A model generated the notes under the pieces. The model had not been told where the DNA came from and made no database searches. It worked only from the letters and a program-made list of their open reading frames with translations. A DNA stretch of 64,000 bases from Methylobacterium sp. Leaf117 (lineage in GTDB: Bacteria > Pseudomonadota > Alphaproteobacteria > Rhizobiales > Beijerinckiaceae), in contig NZ_LMNL01000039.1 of the NCBI RefSeq assembly GCF_001422985.1, positions 1 through 64,000 on the forward strand, given 5' to 3'. Made by a program: the position numbers and the translations under genes. The stretch's first letter is position 1. Each line of letters opens with the position of its first letter. Below, one piece after another: positions 25,826 to 34,061 of this stretch.

Positions 25826-27259
25826 TCACGCCACCTTCTTCCGACCGCCGCGACCGCCCAGCGCCGCCCGCGCGCCCTCCATGTGGCTCGACGAATGGTG
25901 GCCGTACCGGCGCTCGATCATCTCGACTGTCATCCCGCAATAGCCCGCAAGCTCCCAGATATCGACGCCGGCCTGCATGCCCCAGGTGACCGCCGTGTGC
26001 CTGAGGCTGTGCCGGACGACGTCGTCCCCGAGGCCCTCCTCGTGCACCAGGTTGGCGAAGCTCTTCTTGGTGGAGCCGACTGGGCGCTTCTCGAACTCGA
26101 CGACGTACCGGTGCCCGAGGACGTGGTGCCAGCGCCAGAGGTGGGCGACGAGGCTGTCCGGCATCCGCACCGTCGGGGCCTTCTTGTTCTCGGCCTCCTT
26201 GGTCCCGAGAGCCCTCCGGTGGAACACCGCGACGCGCTTGATCACCGCGACCGTCACCTTCCGCTCGTAGACCTGGCCGTCGACGGTCACGGACTCGGTG
26301 CGCTCCTCGGTCGTCGTCTCGGTCTTTAGCTCCATCCAAGGCTTGCCGATCTCGCGGACGAACGAGGCGCCACAAACCGGTCCCGACCGGGTGCCGGTCC
26401 GGAGCGCCACCAGGATGAACCTTGCCAGGTGTCTGGCCGGGCGCCGGGGCATGACGTAGGTCTCGCCCTTGCGGGGACCGGACCGGATCGTCTGAACTTC
26501 GCGCTTGCGCCACGCCCGTAGCAGGAGCCGGGCCGCCTCGTTCCGGGTCAGCCACCTGTCCCGCTCCTCGCCCTTGGGCGGCAGGGTCACCCGGACGGCG
26601 TCGCGCGTCAGGTTGTCGGCGATGGCTACGTTCACGGCCGCGCGCAGGTCCTCAAGCTCCCGACGGGCGCCGCCCGCGGTGACGACGCGTGCCTTGGTCG
26701 GCTTGCTGTAGCCGGTGCGGGCGGGCTTGCCGTCCTTCCCGGTCCCGAGGCGGGCGTGGGTCTTCCAGGGCGTCCCGACGCGGCTGGCCACGTAGGCGGC
26801 GCACGAGACGGTGTCCACGTCAGCTAGCGAGCGTTCGCCCCACCACTCCAGGAGGGCGTAGATCCGCTGCGCGAGCTCGTGATGGCGGGAGACGCCGCCC
26901 TTGAGCTCGCCCGTCACCGGGTCGGGGATGCCCTTCTTCGCGTCGAGGTACCGGCTGAGGACCTCCGCCAGCGTCACCTCGTGCGCCGGCCGGCCCTTCG
27001 TCATCGGGACGGCCTCGACGGCCTGGATCGCCAAGCTGTCCTTGTAGTCGGCTAACCGGCGGAGCGCTTCGCGTTCCGGACCTTCGCCAAGGCCGCAGTC
27101 AGTGCTAGCGACCTGGGCACTGCGATGCATGATGATCCAGACGCCGCCGCGCTCGATGCCGTCGGTGCCGATGCGGCCGGGGCGGTACCAGAGATAGGGC
27201 TCGCCTCGTCGTCCGACCCCGAGCTTGCGGGGACCCTTCTTTCGCTTCCGTTCTGCCAC
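25826..27259 (-). CDS. Tyrosine recombinase / integrase of the tRNA-Pro element
   Basis: A 477-residue site-specific recombinase. The SAM-like N-terminal DNA-binding region lies around residues 95-220 and the catalytic domain follows. Visible catalytic residues are an arginine in LRTGTRSG near 310, the H-x-x-R box in VRHSLRHTAVTWG near 420, and the nucleophile tyrosine in MIERRYGHH near 455. The GTG at 27259 was chosen because GGAGGGA lies just upstream; the frame continues to 27430 without protein character. Between the catalytic arginine and HxxR there is a long charged insert (KTETTTEERTESV), longer than in most phage integrases. It reads toward the tRNA. Confidence 0.9.
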   Translation of the reverse strand: MAERKRKKGPRKLGVGRRGEPYLWYRPGRIGTDGIERGGVWIIMHRSAQVASTDCGLGEGPEREALRRLADYKDSLAIQAVEAVPMTKGRPAHEVTLAEVLSRYLDAKKGIPDPVTGELKGGVSRHHELAQRIYALLEWWGERSLADVDTVSCAAYVASRVGTPWKTHARLGTGKDGKPARTGYSKPTKARVVTAGGARRELEDLRAAVNVAIADNLTRDAVRVTLPPKGEERDRWLTRNEAARLLLRAWRKREVQTIRSGPRKGETYVMPRRPARHLARFILVALRTGTRSGPVCGASFVREIGKPWMELKTETTTEERTESVTVDGQVYERKVTVAVIKRVAVFHRRALGTKEAENKKAPTVRMPDSLVAHLWRWHHVLGHRYVVEFEKRPVGSTKKSFANLVHEEGLGDDVVRHSLRHTAVTWGMQAGVDIWELAGYCGMTVEMIERRYGHHSSSHMEGARAALGGRGGRKKVA

Positions 27260-27528
27260 GCGTCCCTCCACTCGCGCAGCTGCCGGCGCGACACCTCGAT
27301 GAGGCGACCGCGACGGCTCACCCGGAGCTCCCCCCGCCGGATCGCGCCGCGGAGATCCGCGACGGAATAGGCGGGGAAGCCGAACAAGCCCTGGAGCTCG
27401 GGCGCCCAGACCGCCCGGTGGAGCGCCCACGGCACGTCGTCGCCCGAGGCGGCGACGAGCGTCTTGGCGCCCTCCGAGTGATCCGAGGCGACGTCCAGGG
27501 ATGTGATCAGGGTGTAAGTCGCGGTCAT
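27052..27528 (-). CDS. Excisionase-like / helix-turn-helix protein overlapping the integrase gene
   Basis: A 158-residue product whose middle (YSVADLRGAIRRGELRVSRR followed by LIEVSRRQLREW) resembles the winged-helix motif of excisionases and MerR-like phage regulators. The last 69 codons overlap the integrase start in another frame and are Ser/Ala-rich, probably a disordered tail imposed by the overlap. It is immediately upstream of the integrase, the usual place for a recombination directionality factor. A CGACCAAACATT inverted copy lies just upstream at 27546-27557. Confidence 0.6.
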   Translation of the reverse strand: MTATYTLITSLDVASDHSEGAKTLVAASGDDVPWALHRAVWAPELQGLFGFPAYSVADLRGAIRRGELRVSRRGRLIEVSRRQLREWRDAWQNGSERRVPASSGSDDEASPISGTAPAASAPTASSAAASGSSCIAVPRSLALTAALAKVRNAKRSAG

Positions 27529-27545
27529 TGCGTGGAGAATCGCCT

Positions 27546-27557
27546 AATGTTTGGTCG
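27546..27557 (-). repeat. Inverted copy of the 12-mer CGACCAAACATT
   Basis: The plus strand reads AATGTTTGGTCG, the exact complement of the 12-mer at 25329-25340 beside the tRNA. It lies about 18 bases upstream of the excisionase-like start. A candidate Int or Xis binding site, or an autoregulatory site. Confidence 0.45.
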
Positions 27558-27617
27558 CTCGCAATCGGCGATGAGCACCAGGGTTAAGATCGTGGCCCTG
27601 GCGGTCCCGGCGCCCGA

Positions 27618-28088
27618 TCAGGCTGCCTGCAGGGCGGCGTGATCGGCGAGGCGCTGGGCGAGGCCCCGGAACCGGTGGGCCTCTTCCGAGGCGATGCCGT
27701 CCGCCTTCGCGGCGCACCAGGCGGCGAGCGCCGCCGGGTCGCAACGCATTGTGGAGCCGTAGCCCTCGTGCGGGCAGCCCTGGAAAATCCATGCCCGGAT
27801 CGACCAGTAGGTCTCCGGCGCGCCGAGGATCTCGGCGATCCGCTGCAGAGAAACCGCCCCGGGCGTCACCGGGTCGATGGGGCCCATGCCGTCGGCGATG
27901 ACCCGCGCCCTCTCGATGAGGCTCCCCCGCTCCTCGTCCGAGGCGACGTCCGGAAAGTCGGCGGCGACCTCGACGGCGAAACCATCCCCGCCGATACGGA
28001 GGGCGTGAACGAGGGTGGACACGAGATCCGGCCGGGCGTCCGTGGCAACCTGCTCGGCGATGATGTCGTTTAGCTCGTTGCGTGTCAT
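27618..28088 (-). CDS. Hypothetical 156-residue protein, paralogue of the 107-residue neighbour
   Basis: Unrecognised. Residues about 9-62 (from EQVATDARPD to ARVIADGM) align without large gaps to the bulk of the 107-residue protein two genes upstream, sharing RPD, STL/GTL, the G-G-D-x-A/V core, FPDV/MPDI and a final DGM/AGM. The C-terminal half has a Trp/Cys-containing region (YWSIRAWIFQGCP) absent from the paralogue. The start at 28088 overlaps the stop of the preceding gene by one base (TGATG). It is the last gene of the leftward coupled operon. Confidence 0.6.
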   Translation of the reverse strand: MTRNELNDIIAEQVATDARPDLVSTLVHALRIGGDGFAVEVAADFPDVASDEERGSLIERARVIADGMGPIDPVTPGAVSLQRIAEILGAPETYWSIRAWIFQGCPHEGYGSTMRCDPAALAAWCAAKADGIASEEAHRFRGLAQRLADHAALQAA

Positions 28089-28891
28089 CACAGGTCCATG
28101 TCCTCGAATGCGGCGCTGTCCTCGGTGAGCGCGGCTGCGAGGACGGCCTGGGCGGCGCGCTCCCCCGCCACCCGGCCCCGGGTTTCTGTAAGAGTGACCG
28201 CCACCGCGCTGCGCCATCCGTCCTGGCGGTCCCTCGTCCAGTCGAGATGCACGTCGAGGAGCAGGCCGAACGCGTCTTTGAGCAGCGGCCAGCGGCCCAT
28301 GACATCCTTGGCGACGTAGAGGGTCGCCCATGACGCCGGGATCGGGATGCCGAAATCTGCATCTAGGATTGCTGACAGGTCGGCCGCGATGGCGGGGGCA
28401 ATGCGGTCGGCATGGCGCCGGGCCATCGTGGCCGCGCGCTTGGCGGCGGTCCGCAGGCGCTTGTCCATGGCGGCCTGCGCTTCAGAGGGCAGGCCGCGGA
28501 TCTGGACCGCCTTGCCGCCGATGATGCCGTAGCGCGCCTGCCGGTCGGGCATCGTCCAGACTCGTTCGCCGTCCGGGCCGTCGGCCTCCACCAGGAGCCC
28601 GAGGTGCAACCCCCACGCGACGTAGTTGCCGACTTTGTCGGTGGCGAATTCGATGCTCCATTCCCGGGGCACGCGCAGGACGTCGGCCGCTGCCATCAGG
28701 TCCGCTCGGTTCAGGCCAGCACGGCCCTCGAACAGGTCGATGAGGTACCAGTTTACCTCGACCGGGTAGGCGCGCAGGTCCCGACCGTAGCGGCGGTTCC
28801 GGATCGCCCCGTCGAGGATGATGTCGGGCGAGGCACCGATGAGGTGCCCGTACTCCGGCCGGGGTTTGAACCGGTTCCAGCGACGCGGCAT
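28088..28891 (-). CDS. Hypothetical 267-residue protein of the integrated element
   Basis: Unrecognised soluble protein. It starts MPRRWNRFKPRPEYGH, has a mixed alpha/beta-looking first half (VEVNWYLIDLFEG, EFATDKVGNYVAWGLHLG) and a helical, Ala/Arg-rich second half (MDKRLRTAAKRAATMARR). No catalytic motif is apparent. It is coupled at both ends by TGATG one-base overlaps to the 107- and 156-residue paralogues, so it is made in a fixed ratio with them and probably forms a complex with one or both. That last point is inference from gene order only. Confidence 0.6.
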   Translation of the reverse strand: MPRRWNRFKPRPEYGHLIGASPDIILDGAIRNRRYGRDLRAYPVEVNWYLIDLFEGRAGLNRADLMAAADVLRVPREWSIEFATDKVGNYVAWGLHLGLLVEADGPDGERVWTMPDRQARYGIIGGKAVQIRGLPSEAQAAMDKRLRTAAKRAATMARRHADRIAPAIAADLSAILDADFGIPIPASWATLYVAKDVMGRWPLLKDAFGLLLDVHLDWTRDRQDGWRSAVAVTLTETRGRVAGERAAQAVLAAALTEDSAAFEDMDL

Positions 28892-29214
28892 CAGGCGTCT
28901 CCCCGAGCGAGGACGCGCATGCCGGCAACGATGAACTGGGCCTTCGCCAGGAGGGCATCCCTTTCGAAATCCGCGGTGATGTCCGGCATGTCGTTGAACT
29001 CCTCGATGGCGACATCCACGCCGTCGGCGAGAATGGCGCGGATGAGCGTCCCGAGGTTGTCCGGGCGCAGGTCGGGCGCCGCCTGCTCGGCGAGGTAGTC
29101 GACGACGCCCTGGGCGAGCTCGTCGACATCCATGTCGCGCGGCTCCTCGATGCCCATCATGGCGAACAGGCTGGCGTCGATCTCGCGCAGGGCGGCGGTT
29201 GCTTGGGCGGTCAT
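28891..29214 (-). CDS. Hypothetical 107-residue protein, paralogue of the 156-residue neighbour
   Basis: Unrecognised, acidic and mostly helical. Residues about 43-101 (AEQAAPDLRPD to FIVAGM) are homologous to the N-terminal domain of the 156-residue protein two genes downstream. Conserved features are a RPD motif, a hydrophobic heptad, and an acidic FNDMPDITADFERD segment. It begins three bases after the stop of the frameshift-dependent HTH protein and ends in a TGATG overlap with the 267-residue gene. Confidence 0.6.
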   Translation of the reverse strand: MTAQATAALREIDASLFAMMGIEEPRDMDVDELAQGVVDYLAEQAAPDLRPDNLGTLIRAILADGVDVAIEEFNDMPDITADFERDALLAKAQFIVAGMRVLARGDA

Positions 29215-29217
29215 GTG

Positions 29218-30152
29218 TCAGGTCCTCTCGTGAAGGGATGCGGCCGCGTCGGCTCGGACCCAGGTCAGCGCCTCCATCGGCGCCCGGGCGGCTGATCGGG
29301 CGAGGCGCACGGCCAGCACATGCCTGGAGTTGTCGAGGCGAGGGTGAACGGGCGCCGCGACCACCGACGGCGCCATGCGCTGAGCCTTGAGCCGGTTCCG
29401 GCGGGCTCGCCCGGACAGGCCCGCGTCGCTCCAAATCCGGCTCACGGTGCTGGGCTGGATGTCATGCTCGGCCGCCAGGGCGTCGACGGCGATGTCCCCA
29501 TCGTAGGCCGCGATGACGGCTCGCTCGCGCTGGCTGGGCATGGGCGTAGCCGGAGAGAGGCCGGCACAGAGATCGGGGAACACCGTGCCGATGGCGGCCG
29601 GGGACAGCCCGGCGAGCGCTTCGCGCAGGGCGTCGTCGACGGGGGGTAGGACGTAGCGTCCTGTCGTCGGCTGCCCCCCACGAGGGCGAGGGCGCGGCGC
29701 AGGACCTCCCCGACGGCGAGCTCGTGCTTGCGCCGGCGTTCGATGTCCGCCTTGGCGTCCGTGTCGCCTTCCTTGGCCCGGATGCCCATCATCGTGGCCT
29801 GGGCACGCTCCTTCGTGGAGATACGGACGTAGTCGAGGCCCCGCGTCGGAAAGAGCCCCCGCGTCGAGTTGTGTGGCACGCCCGAGGCTCGCTCGCCGCG
29901 GGCCATGCTGCCGAGGGCGTATGAGGCCTCGACGCAGACGGCGGCGTCGAGATCCGAGAACGCCCGGCGCGTCGAAGGCCTTTTGAGTACGACACCTTGA
30001 GCGGCACGCCCGGCCTGGGCGAGGCTGCAGATCGTGCGCTTGTCGAGCCAGTGCCAGCGAGCAATGGCCGCTTCGAGCGAGTGGCTCTCCACCAGGGCAG
30101 CGACCTTCGCTGGAGTGGGCCTCATGAACACGAGCGCGTTGACCGAGCTCAC
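29218..30152 (-). CDS. HTH protein requiring a -1 frameshift (programmed or mutational)
   Basis: Codons from 30152 run in one frame to about 29676 (VGEVLRRALALVGG); if read further in that frame they become a low-complexity Pro/Ser/Arg tail ending at 29442. One base back, the other frame continues with good protein character (TTGRYVLPPVDDALREALAG) to a stop at 29218, giving 311 residues in total. The second part has a HTH-like segment (DALAAEHDIQPSTVSRIW). The switch point is a run of six G read GTG GGG GGC, followed 12 bases later by a hairpin AGGACG-CTA-CGTCCT. It may be a programmed -1 shift or a lost G. The start overlaps the repressor gene by four bases. Confidence 0.6.
29641..29679 (-). 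promoter_or_regulatory. Candidate -1 frameshift signal: G6 slip site plus hairpin
   Basis: On the minus strand the slip run GGGGGG (plus 29674-29679) is followed by an 11-base spacer, the perfect stem AGGACG / CGTCCT with loop CTA (plus 29648-29662), one base, then CCCCCC (plus 29641-29646), which can pair back to the G run. The reading-frame evidence requires a -1 shift exactly here. Confidence 0.45.
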
Positions 30153-30379
30153 GAGCGGCCTCCCACACGGACGATGCGGCGCTCCAGGCCCATCGCGGCC
30201 AGCAGGCGCGGCGAGGCGGGCCTGTTCCCGTTCCGGACATCGAGGATGTAGGCCGGGCTCAGGCCGAGGCGGCGGGCGACTGCGCTGGCGGACCCCTCCA
30301 CGTCAATGGCCACCCGGAGCAGTTCGACAGGGTCCTCCTGATCGAGCTCATGCGGGCCAGGTCCCCTCGTAGTTATCAT
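30149..30379 (-). CDS. Small HTH repressor (Cro/YdaS-like)
   Basis: A 76-residue protein with a helix-turn-helix near residues 30-55 (GSASAVARRLGLSPAYILDV followed by RNGNRP), of the Cro/YdaS type found in phages and integrated elements. It is first in the leftward operon, directly beside the 255-base divergent control region, so it is the likely switch of the element. Its stop overlaps the start of the next gene by four bases (ATGA). Confidence 0.75.
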   Translation of the reverse strand: MITTRGPGPHELDQEDPVELLRVAIDVEGSASAVARRLGLSPAYILDVRNGNRPASPRLLAAMGLERRIVRVGGRS

Positions 30380-30634
30380 TTCGGCCTCCAGGCTATCGCG
30401 ACGTATTAATCGGCGCTTGCCAAAAGACTCGGCCGTTTTTTTCGTATTACCATGCGGCGAGGAGCCGCATACGTTGTAAGGACTGTGATAAAGGCCCTCT
30501 CAGGAGGGAGAGTAAGTACGATTACCTAACGATCCTTCGACTTTCAAAGCATCATAGGCCAACCGGACTACTTGATATCGCGGGCGACTTCGGCATCATT
30601 CTGCGATTGCCAATCGACGAAGGACGCCCCCGCC
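30380..30634. promoter_or_regulatory. Divergent control region of the integrated element
   Basis: This 255-base, relatively AT-rich stretch separates the two coupled operons and must hold both promoters. Visible structure: CGTATTA at 30402-30408 and again at 30443-30449 (41 bases apart, about four helical turns), a T7 run at 30436-30442, the inverted repeat ATGCGGC / GCCGCAT at 30452-30470, and CCCTC / GAGGG at 30495-30508. The repeats are candidate operators for the HTH repressor at 30149. An AAGGA ribosome site precedes 30635. Confidence 0.5.
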
Positions 30635-31570
30635 ATGATCACGCTCGCCTTCCTCCTCCTTGGTCTCGCCCTTGTCGCGGCGCAGGCCTACGCGACGGCC
30701 GCCCGACCGCTCCCCGTCGCCGAGGCGATCCCCCTCACGGCGCTGGGCCTCGCCTGGCGCCGGGACCGGGAGCTCAAGACCCGCTACGGCGACCGCGTCC
30801 TTTGGATTGGCCTCGGCGATCCGGCCACCTACAGGCGGGCGTACAACGTGGCCCGCACGGCGCTCCGCGACGCCGGCTACTCGTGGACCGACGACAGGAC
30901 AGAGGCCCGCGAGGGCGTCCTGACGCCGTGCTGCTGGGAGCCCGTCCCCGCGGACGAAGCCGCGGCCGCGGCCGCCATCTCCGCCGCCGAGGCCGCCATT
31001 GTCGCCGACGACGAAGGCAAGGCGCGTGTCCAGGCCTACCTGCGTGAGCGTGAGATCAAGGAGGCGGAGGCGAACGGCCCCGGCCGGGAGGCCGACATCG
31101 AGGCGATGCGTGTCTCTCTCGACAAGCTGTTCTGGGCCTGGCCGACGAAGAAGCGCGCCCTCGCCGACGCGCTGCTGAAGGAGCCGCTGGGCGTCGGCGG
31201 GTATCCGACAATCGGTGTCGCCAAGGTCGCCCGGACCCTCGTCCGCCAGGTCGACGAGGCCATAGAAAAGGTGCGCGGCCGCCTGGCCCGAGACCCCAGT
31301 CACGACTGGCTGGCCCGGGCGCAGGTGCAGGGCGTGCCCGAAGCCGTCCACGAGGCCGTCAAGCTTATCACTTCGCATGACGAGGACAGGGCGAGCGTCG
31401 AAAACGGCGTCGGATGGGGCAAGGCGCATTCGCACGCCGGGCATATCCTGGCGTCCCTGCCTGTGCTCTCGGTCATCGAGGCGACCTCGGCCTTGGCGGC
31501 GGTCCATCGGCATCGACGCCAGCTTCCCCCCGCCCTGCGCGAGGCGTGCTTCGGCTCGGCGGAGGCGTGA
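30635..31570 (+). CDS. Hypothetical membrane-anchored protein of the integrated element
   Basis: A 311-residue product with one N-terminal hydrophobic segment (MITLAFLLLGLALVAAQAYA) that may be an anchor or an uncleaved signal, followed by a soluble region with two nearby cysteines (TPCCWEP) and a long Ala/Glu-rich helix (residues about 108-165) likely to form a coiled coil. The C-terminal half is charged and helical. No family recognised. First gene of the rightward operon; its stop overlaps the methyltransferase start by one base (TGATG). Confidence 0.6.
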   Translation: MITLAFLLLGLALVAAQAYATAARPLPVAEAIPLTALGLAWRRDRELKTRYGDRVLWIGLGDPATYRRAYNVARTALRDAGYSWTDDRTEAREGVLTPCCWEPVPADEAAAAAAISAAEAAIVADDEGKARVQAYLREREIKEAEANGPGREADIEAMRVSLDKLFWAWPTKKRALADALLKEPLGVGGYPTIGVAKVARTLVRQVDEAIEKVRGRLARDPSHDWLARAQVQGVPEAVHEAVKLITSHDEDRASVENGVGWGKAHSHAGHILASLPVLSVIEATSALAAVHRHRRQLPPALREACFGSAEA

Positions 31571-32430
31571 TGTCCGCCCCCTCGCGCCCCCTCCTGCGGT
31601 GGTTCGGCGGCAAGTGGCGCCTCGCCCCTTGGGTGATCTCCCACATGCCCCCCCACGCGCTCTACTGCGAGCCGTTCGGCGGTGCCGCGTCCGTGCTGAT
31701 GCGCAAGCCCAAGGTGCGCGTCGAGGTCCTCGGCGATCTCGACGACGAACTGATCACGCTGTTCCGCGTGGTCCGCGACCCGGCCATGTGCGCCCGCCTC
31801 GCGTTCCTCCTAATGATGACGCCGTGGAGCGATGCCGAGTTCGAGCTCGCCTACCAGCCCGTGCCGGCGGATGAGCCGGTCGAGCGTGCCCGGCGCCTGC
31901 TCGTCCGGCACGCAATGGGCGTCACAAACGACGTCCGGCTCGGGCGCACCCGGACCGGGTTCCGGCGCTACACGGCCATCGCGTCGTCCACGCCGGCGCT
32001 GGACTGGCACACGTTCCCGGACGCCCTGCCGGCGGTGCGCGAACGACTGCGCAGCGTCGTCATCGAGCGGTCGGACGCGGTCGACACGATCCGCCGCCAC
32101 GACCGGCCCGACGCCCTGTTCTATGTCGACCCGCCCTACGTTCCCCGCACTCGCCGGGATCCGGCACGGGGATACGCCCACGAGATGGACGAGGCGGCGC
32201 ACTCGCGCCTGCTCGATTGCCTGGGCGCGATCAAGGGAATGGTCATCGTCTCGGGCTACGCGGATCCGCTGTACGAGGACGCCCTCCGCGGATGGAAGCG
32301 GGTCACGAAGGACTCGGCCGACATCAGGGGGAAGGTCCGCGAGGAGGTCCTCTGGATCTCGCCCAAGGCCGTTGAGGCCTTCCTCAGGACGGCGCGCCAG
32401 CCGGACCTGTTCACGATGGACGCCGCCTGA
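31570..32430 (+). CDS. D12-class DNA adenine N6-methyltransferase
   Basis: Transfers a methyl group from S-adenosylmethionine to N6 of adenine in a short DNA target. The 286-residue Dam-like protein has the N-terminal LRWFGGKWRLAPW, the AdoMet motif YCEPFGGAASVL, and the catalytic DPPY (FYVDPPYVP) near residue 188. No cognate endonuclease is recognisable beside it, so it is an orphan or belongs to a system whose effector is one of the unknown neighbours. It is coupled by TGATG overlaps to both flanking genes. Confidence 0.88.
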   Translation: MSAPSRPLLRWFGGKWRLAPWVISHMPPHALYCEPFGGAASVLMRKPKVRVEVLGDLDDELITLFRVVRDPAMCARLAFLLMMTPWSDAEFELAYQPVPADEPVERARRLLVRHAMGVTNDVRLGRTRTGFRRYTAIASSTPALDWHTFPDALPAVRERLRSVVIERSDAVDTIRRHDRPDALFYVDPPYVPRTRRDPARGYAHEMDEAAHSRLLDCLGAIKGMVIVSGYADPLYEDALRGWKRVTKDSADIRGKVREEVLWISPKAVEAFLRTARQPDLFTMDAA

Positions 32431-34061
32431 TGACCCAGCTTTCCTTCATGGACGCCGTCGACGCGGCCCCCGCGCATCCCACCTCCCACGGCACCTGGTG
32501 GTGGCACACCTGGACGCAGGGCCACATCCTCCCGCCGGGCTGGCGCATGCCCGCCCCAGAGGCGCATGTCCCCAGGCCGCGGCGCGAGGCCGTGGTCCTG
32601 CCCGGCGTCGAATGCACCGACGCCGACCTGGATATCGCGAAGGCCATCGGTAAGTGGCTGCCGCCGGGGATGCCGAGCCCCATCGTCGGCATCCACGAGA
32701 TGCGGCGCGCCGAGGACGGCACGATCCACGCGTGCCTGGAGGCCTTTGACGGCGGCCTCGGCCACGTGTCCGTGCGAGACGGCGTCCTCACGTGGGGGCA
32801 CGTCCCCGGGGCGGGGGCGCTCGTCCCGCAGGAGGGCACGACGGAATGGATGCGCCTCCCGGCCCGGGAGTCCTGGGACGCTGAGACCCAGGACTGGGTG
32901 CTGAACTGGACGGCGACGTGGAAGCCGGGCGATGCAATCCCGCCGGGCCTGACGCCTCCCGTCGCTGGGGAAGCCCTGCCGACCTGGTATGCCGACTACG
33001 ATGGCGTAGTCGACGAGCAGGTCGCTTCGGTTGTCTGGCTGGCGCTCTTAGACAGCCAGCCTCCGGGTGTCCCATTTCCGTTCGGGGCCGTCGCCGAGAC
33101 GCACGTCCTCCCTGACGGGGCGTTGTGGGCCTGCGTGACGGTCGCGCACGACGGAGGCCTGTGCCACGTCGTGCTCCGGGGTGGACAGATCGAGTTGTCG
33201 GAGGCGCCGGGGGCCGGCCTGCTCGTCTGGAGGGAGGACGCTAGGACGTGGGGGCGCCTGCCGGCCAAGGATGCGTGGGACGCCGAGGCTCAGGCGTGGG
33301 TGCCGAGGGCCGCCTCGACCGAGGCGGTGTCCGCACCTCCGGACGTGGAGGTCATTGAGACGTCGGCGTCCGATCTCCCGGACGTTGCCCCGGTTGCCGC
33401 CCCGGTGGCCGCCCTCCAGCCGTCGGGCGGCATCGCGGCCTTCCTGCACGCCACCCATTTGGCGACCGACGCAAGTTGGAAGGACCTTGCGGTCAGCCTG
33501 TCCCGCACGACTCCCGGTGACGTCCGTAACGCGGTGGCCCGGCACGTCTCCGGGGGGAGCCTATCGGCGGCCAATGCCGCGGCGCTGCTGGCGCGCCTCG
33601 ACGCCGCCGAGGCGCCGGCAGAGGATGTCGCCCCCGAGGCCGAGGTTCCGGACGTGGACTCGGACGTGGACCCGGTCTACGGCACGCGGCCCGTCCCGCG
33701 TGCCTCTCCCGATTTCCTTGAGAAACTGCTCCAAAAGCACGAGGCCAGCAGGCGCGCCCGGCATGAGCGATGGAAGCCGCTGGAGGCCCTGGAGGAGGCC
33801 GGGCTCGCCACGATCAAAAGGGAGGGAGAGCGGGGGACGAAATCCTTCCAATGCCACATCGCCCTCGCCCCGGCGGTCTCCGACGCGATGACGCTCTGGT
33901 TCAGTCAGACGGGGGGCTACCCGGAGAACGTCACGCTGCTACTGGCGCCCGACACAGATCCCGACAGCGAGATCGTCAGGAGCGTCACGGCGATCCTGGG
34001 CATGGGCGTCACCGTGCGGCCAGCGGAAAATCCGCGACCGGCGACCGGGGGCGCAGCGTGA
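32430..34061 (+). CDS. Hypothetical 543-residue protein with an internally duplicated domain
   Basis: Two copies of a roughly 135-residue unit occupy residues about 27-290. Matching landmarks are a Trp-rich start ending in PPG (ILPPGW and AIPPGL), HACLEAFDGGLGHV versus WACVTVAHDGGLCHV, GAGALV versus GAGLLV, and LPARESWDAETQDWV versus LPAKDAWDAEAQAWV. After a Pro/Val-rich linker comes a helical segment (about 335-395), another linker, then a charged helix (LLQKHEASRRARHERW) and a small C-terminal domain. The Trp and Gly-rich unit looks like a small beta-domain, perhaps carbohydrate- or protein-binding. No family recognised. Coupled to the methyltransferase gene by TGATG. Confidence 0.65.
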   Translation: MTQLSFMDAVDAAPAHPTSHGTWWWHTWTQGHILPPGWRMPAPEAHVPRPRREAVVLPGVECTDADLDIAKAIGKWLPPGMPSPIVGIHEMRRAEDGTIHACLEAFDGGLGHVSVRDGVLTWGHVPGAGALVPQEGTTEWMRLPARESWDAETQDWVLNWTATWKPGDAIPPGLTPPVAGEALPTWYADYDGVVDEQVASVVWLALLDSQPPGVPFPFGAVAETHVLPDGALWACVTVAHDGGLCHVVLRGGQIELSEAPGAGLLVWREDARTWGRLPAKDAWDAEAQAWVPRAASTEAVSAPPDVEVIETSASDLPDVAPVAAPVAALQPSGGIAAFLHATHLATDASWKDLAVSLSRTTPGDVRNAVARHVSGGSLSAANAAALLARLDAAEAPAEDVAPEAEVPDVDSDVDPVYGTRPVPRASPDFLEKLLQKHEASRRARHERWKPLEALEEAGLATIKREGERGTKSFQCHIALAPAVSDAMTLWFSQTGGYPENVTLLLAPDTDPDSEIVRSVTAILGMGVTVRPAENPRPATGGAA

